The position numbers and the translations under genes are program-made. DNA of 64,000 nucleotides from Patiria miniata (Eukaryota; Echinodermata; Asteroidea; Valvatida; Asterinidae), in assembly GCF_015706575.1 (NCBI RefSeq), contig NW_024037057.1:7807203-7871202 (forward strand), read 5' to 3'. This document shows, in pieces, positions 59,151-64,000 of the stretch (within the stretch, counting starts at the first letter, position 1; each line of letters begins with the position of its first letter). A model generated the notes under the pieces. The model saw only the letters and a program-made list of their open reading frames with translations. It had not been told where the DNA came from and made no database searches.

Positions 59151-60206
59151 CTGTGCAAAGTTTGTTTTTGTCATTATTGCATAGGCATCCGGGTATTTTG
59201 TATCGACACGCACTTCGCTGGTTCCCGCTCAATCAAGAGCGTGCAAGCTCACAGATTTGGCACCAGTTTCGGAATTTCGGCTTCATTTCAGCTGCGGTTT
59301 CATTTCGAGTTCACCATGTCAAGTAATAAGCTGACTTTCATTTCCAGAAACCGCAGCCGGAGGTGAGGTCGAAGTTTCAGAAAATCTCCGCAAAGATGTA
59401 GAGTGTGTCGTGAATATATGCCTTGATAATAGACCGATCACGTAGATTTAGTGAAAATTTATAAAATGATTCTGCCTCAACTTTTTAAGCTTGTATTGAA
59501 GATAAGTCATTTCAGAGACGCAAAGTTAATGTTTCATCGCGGGATGTTTGCCTGTTATTTAACTAACCTTATAGAATGTCATGTTGTGTTTTTTGTTGTT
59601 GAACATATGCAACATGTTGATTGTCCATCCCTATTGTATTTATTATTGAGTATAGATATTCAATGAGCCATTGTGCTAATTATTTTCCATTCTAGGATTG
59701 TATTAGTACTTCTTATTCCGCATAAAATATGTGAAGAGAATTCAGAAATCATCAATTATATACCCAGAATCATTTTTTTCGACACTATAGTTTGGTTTGT
59801 TTTATGAGAATAAACAATGTAGTTATCGTGTGTAACATCCTGTCATTCCTTTTTTCTGTACTTTTGAGGGGGTTCGGATTGATATTATTTTTGTCTAGAC
59901 TTCTCAGTGGCGTAGCAAAGGGAGGGGGTGGGGTGGGGTGGGGTGGGGTGGGGCTAAAGTAGCTTTCATAGCAAATATACTGTGAGATAATATTTTCATA
60001 ACTCAAGTGGCGCAGCCAGCGCGGCGATTGGGGGCCGGGGGGGGGGGGGGTAAGGGGGTATTTACCACCCTAAATATTTTATAAAGCGTACCTTTCCACG
60101 TACACAGGTGCCCTTTTTTTCAACCAGCAGATATACCCCCGTAATATTTTGTTAAGACTGTTTTTTTTCATTAACACAGTTCCCCCTTTTTAAAGTAAAA
60201 TGTTTG
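59151..60206. other. Interval without gene
   Basis: Holds two CAGTGGCG/AGTGGCGCAG-type starts followed by G runs (59908 and 60007), probably edges of degraded hAT-type miniature elements, with GTGGG tandem repeats at 59930-59952. Confidence 0.55.
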
Positions 60207-60430
60207 GGGCACGCGTGGTCTAGTGGTGGAGCACAGGATTCATGATCGTGAGGTTGTGGGTTCGAGCCCCGCCGTGGCCATGCGTGTTGTGCCCTTGAGT
60301 AAGGCGCTTTACCTCAAAATAGGCTCTCAACCCAGGTGTTAAATGGGTACCGGCATTATTCAATGCTGGGAACAGACTCGTTGTGGAGGAGGTGTGGCGA
60401 TCCCCCCCCCCCCCCCCCCCCCACACACAC
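60207..60430 (+). repeat. tRNA-derived SINE, plus strand
   Basis: A-box TGGTCTAGTGG (60217-60227), B-box GGTTCGAGCCC (60259-60269), body block GTGCCCTTGAGTAAGGCGCT and tail block AATGGGTACCGGCA, then a 21-base C run (60402-60422) with CA repeats. Same class as the SINEs in the kinase introns; the best-preserved copy in the window. Confidence 0.85.
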
Positions 60431-60599
60431 ACAGCAGCATTTTATTGGCTCGATGGCTGCGAAGTTGCAAATTACTATCAGCATTTACTTTCGTACACAG
60501 AAGTAAATTCCGTATTCTACTTTTTACTACGGAAGTGATAATGCGTGGAACGATAATAAAAAAAATGGCAGACCCACAAACTTGATGATGGCAATACAT

Positions 60600-60960
60600 T
60601 TGAATACGATCTATACAGTACACGTTGAACGCCCTACATCTTAACCCATAGATCTTTCTATTGATTTTGACACAGTAATCATTATTTTTTTTTTATATAA
60701 ATCGGGCGTTTATCACCCACAAGGTCATGGTTTCAAGTATTTACGTGAACTCGCACCACTGTTGAGTCAACAGTCACACCTAGGACTCTGCGTTCAATCG
60801 CTGGTTCTTACGGTAACGAGACGAGCAAAGTCCGGTTTTTACGCCCTAAAATTCAAATCCGGTGTGCACTGGTTACGTACGTGGCAAAGCATTCCAACAA
60901 TAACCACAGACTAGCTGCGAGCCTATGTCATCGGGAGATAATTCCTTTTCAGGAGCTTAG
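60600..60960 (+). repeat. Diverged segmental duplication, left copy (empty hAT site)
   Basis: Shares ordered blocks with 62330-63470, such as GTTACGG/GTTATGGTAACGA, AGCAAAGTCCGGTTT, CGTGGCAAAGC and ATTCCAACAATAA, and then ATCGGG.GATAATTCCTTT. No gene is seen in it. A donor-like GTAAGA follows AAAG at 61064. Confidence 0.85.
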
Positions 60961-62329
60961 GAAAAGTTTTAGCCGCCAGGACCGAGACCGTCTGGAACCT
61001 GCAACGGATTTATTCGATAGGCAAGGATTCTTGCATTCAACGTAGATACACTGCCCGTCAAAGGTAAGAAAACTATGCCTTTGAAAACAAGTTACATTGC
61101 GAGTGTCTAAAAGGATATTCTTCGTCATTTGAATTTATTTTCTGATTTTTTTTTATCATGCATATCACAGCGATACAACACGATGCAAATACAACTAGAC
61201 GGATGCGGCTTGGAAAAATGTCATTTGTCAAATCACCATTTTAAGGGGAAGGTTGTTTCTTGAAATGAACAGAATATATATTGCAAAACGGCTGACTTCA
61301 TAACTTTGTTTAAATTGACTTTCTGGTTCTTTTCGGATGGATTGTGAATTATTTATTTGAATTGTGTGAGTGGGAAATATGCCTGGTTATTATTATATTT
61401 TTTGTGGGGGGGGGGGGGGGGGGAGCGTTGCCAAAGTTCCTAAGACCGGATTTGATTCAGTAAATACTTGATGGCGCCCTCTACTGTCATGGAGACCGCC
61501 AAGGTTTGCAATGCTATAGAGTCTGAAAGTTCTCCCCTGGTGACGCGCGTCCTGAACCTTGAATAAGAAAATTAGCGTGTAAAAGTTCAATTATTTAGGT
61601 TCACTGAAAATCCGAAAAAAGGTTCTTTGTAATATAGTTACTACCATATCATTTTGTGGAAACTGATAAATCGAAAGAGATATCGTAACAAAAATGACCT
61701 TTAACGTCCGAATTTCATGCGGACGTGTGCACCATACGGAAGCATACCCCAACATCGGTGTACGTAGAGCAGAAATCTTGAAATTTGTGGCGGTCATTAG
61801 GTGAAACTGAACATGCCACCAAGACTAAGATGTCGTTTAAGAGTTTAAGATGCAAGAAAATTGATAAAAGGACTTAGATGACATTAAAAAAAAAAATCTA
61901 AAACTGACCGTTTACAGATTGCACTCAAGAGTTGCTCAAGCCAACCCCGCTAATCTAGAACCCATTGGCTGTAGGTTGGTACATTTTCTCAACGTTTTAT
62001 GCATTCTCGTTCCCACGCAAGTAGACGATATGAAAACACAACTGCCCAGGGCAGGGAGACCTACGAACGACAATGCCTGATTTAAGAGGTCGCAAATGAA
62101 AGTCAATTTCACCCATTTCCAAGCATCTCAATTTTACTCGAAGAATACCAAGATTCAATTCCAACGTGCGTGTCTGTAGGGGAGGTCATAGTCAGAAATC
62201 ATTCTGCAATAGTTTTCAGGTGAAAGGGTAAACCGATGTAAAATGCGCGTAGACGGGACGCGCGAGGGTTTCAGAAGCTCACCGAGTGACCTTTTTACTT
62301 TTAGGCTCTATTGACCGACTAACAATCTT
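60961..62329. other. Interval without recognised gene
   Basis: AT-rich, with an 18-19 base G run near 61406-61424. No gene, RNA or element recognised. Confidence 0.6.
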
Positions 62330-63470
62330 GATGATGACCGCACACGTTGAGAACGCAGTATCACCAATTAACCCACTACTTGATCTATTTGTTGATTCTG
62401 ACGCAGGAATAATTCATTTTTGAGATAAAATAAAAGATAAGCATATTTATTATGGTTTAATGAGTGTTTACGTCAAATCACACCACTGTAGAGTCATCCT
62501 CACACACTGAACTCTGTGCGTGCAGTCACCGGTTGTTATGGTAACGAATAGAACAAAGTCTGGTTTACGCCCCGAGTACTATACAAACCGGTCTACACCA
62601 GTTAGGGCCGTGGCAAAGCGTTCCAACCAGTGGCGTAGCCAGGGTTCTCATCCGGGGGGGGGGGCAAAAGCCCCCTAGCCCCCCCCCCCTTTAGCCCCCC
62701 CCCCCCCCAAAAAAAATTGTGTCTATCCCCCCTTAAAAAAAATCCATAAAAATAAATAGTCGTGAGAAGGGTGCATTTTTTACAATTGAGTTAATATAGT
62801 GTGCCTGATTGTAGGATTTTATCAGCGCTCACCATTGAAAATATGGCACGAGGCCCCCCCCCCCCGACCCATTATTGATTTTCGGAGGCCTAAGTGTCCG
62901 CCCCCACTGTCCGGAGAAAATAACCGGTCAACATTTCAGCACGCCTACCTGAAAAAAATTCTGGATCCCATCCCTGCTAGCCCCCCCCCCCAATATTATT
63001 GGCTCTAGAACCGCGCCTGGGCTTGAGGTTACAATGGAGGGGCGCCCACCCGACCTCCGTAAAATCAAATAGCGGGTTAAGGGAGGGGGGGGGGGTGTTA
63101 AACACCATCTTCCCGGGGGGCGCTGTTCAAAACCTATTTCATATTTAATGTTAGACAAAAACTATCGCTTTTTGCTTTCCACAGACGTTTAGATAAACAG
63201 CCACTCGCGAAAAGACAGGGTTTGGTGAAAAATACGCACACAAGCGCAGAAAATGGGATTTTATGTTCTTCCAGCTAATCATGAAAACTCTTACGGCTGT
63301 GATTTTCTCCGGATGCCAAATTTCTAGTGGGGGTGTGACTAGGGGGGCGCGAACTTTGTTGGGGGGGGGGGGCAGGCGCCCCCCCCCCCCCCCCCCGTAG
63401 CTGCGCCGCTGATTCCAACAATAAACAATGACTACCTGCATGCCTATGGCATCGGGGATAATTCCTTTCA
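62330..63470 (+). repeat. Diverged segmental duplication, right copy (filled hAT site)
   Basis: Homologous to 60600-60960 but interrupted by the 784-bp element at 62628-63411. Homology resumes exactly at the target duplication. Confidence 0.85.
62628..63411. mobile_element. hAT-type non-autonomous element, 784 bp, with 8-bp target duplication
   Basis: Ends CAGTGGCGTAGCC and GCTGCGCCGCTG are inverted repeats; flanks GTTCCAAC (62620-62627) and ATTCCAAC (63412-63419) are an 8-bp duplication with one change. The paralogous site at 60891-60898 reads ATTCCAAC once, with no insert. The interior has long C and G runs and no transposase. Confidence 0.93.
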
Positions 63471-64000
63471 AAAACTGTATTTACGATTATTGTCTTCTTT
63501 TCATGCTTTGAAATCAACTAAGACATAAATTAAATATCCTAACATTTTTACATCCAAACAAAACATAAGATTTGTAGTATCCAATTTTTTTTTTAGTGGA
63601 TTCTGATGACATGCTCTATCAAGTCTTTTTTTTAATTTCGTTGATTTTTGGAATGATACAATGTTACAAACATTTGGTCAAACGTTGCGGTGACATATTA
63701 ACGGTCATGGTGGCCTACTTTTCAGAAAATTTAATTTTGACAAAAGGTTTGAGGTGAGCGTGCAATTCTCATTATTTTAATACCAAATTTGCATTTATTT
63801 GATGAAAATTGACATGGTTATGATATATTTTTACCCAAAGGGTGATTGTTAACTTAAAAATGTTCATTTTTTCGGTTTCTGCCCTGACCATAATGGTAGG
63901 TCGGATTCGGCTAAAAATTGGTGGGCATGCATTGCTCATCAGGACCTACAATTACAGCAATTTCTATAAAAATCGAAAGACCTTAGGTAAAAAAGTGCGT
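63471..64000. other. AT-rich end of window
   Basis: No gene or repeat recognised. Confidence 0.6.

Noticed and set aside
1-64000. Retrovirus-like, Polinton-like or LINE coding regions
   Set aside because: No reverse transcriptase, integrase, capsid, polymerase or long terminal repeats were seen on either strand.

Overview
The window is animal nuclear DNA: spliced genes with GT-AG introns, TATA promoters, tRNA-derived SINEs, hAT-type miniature elements and long satellites. The protein families and the invertebrate-style, diverged IL-17 genes suggest an invertebrate deuterostome, most likely an ambulacrarian (echinoderm or hemichordate). The species cannot be fixed from the sequence alone.

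Layout, all genes on the + strand. (1) 1-10786: the 3' part of a MAP3K19/YSK4-like protein kinase gene, eight exons, 5' end outside the window. A long AU-rich 3' UTR may run to about 13.85 kb. Its introns and 3' UTR hold several tandem arrays, two of them made from the gene's own exon ends. (2) 13965-24121: a 10.2 kb satellite of about 177-bp BamHI-type monomers with higher-order structure, flanked on both sides by one 34-bp minisatellite. (3) 25-33 kb: gene-poor DNA with miniature transposons and extreme poly-G/poly-C tracts. (4) 33.0-41.98 kb (3' end unresolved, possibly to 49.6 kb): IL-17-like gene A. (5) 50.0-57.8 kb: complete IL-17 family gene B. (6) 58-64 kb: AT-rich downstream DNA, a SINE, and a diverged segmental duplication, one copy of which carries a hAT insertion with its empty site preserved in the other.

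The two IL-17 genes are tandem paralogues with the same architecture: a tiny start-codon exon (phase 0), an exon with the rest of the signal peptide, a long linker and the first core cysteine (ends phase 2), then a core exon (ends phase 2). Both have a TATA box with a canonical kappaB-type site about 80-130 bp upstream. AU-rich elements lie downstream of both, and an ISRE-like tandem array lies between them. This looks like inducible cytokine control in an invertebrate IL-17 cluster. The kinase gene is a neighbour; nothing in the sequence links it to IL-17 function.

No reverse transcriptase, integrase, capsid or other virus-like coding region was recognised. Most open frames outside the three genes are short and look like chance or repeat-driven frames.
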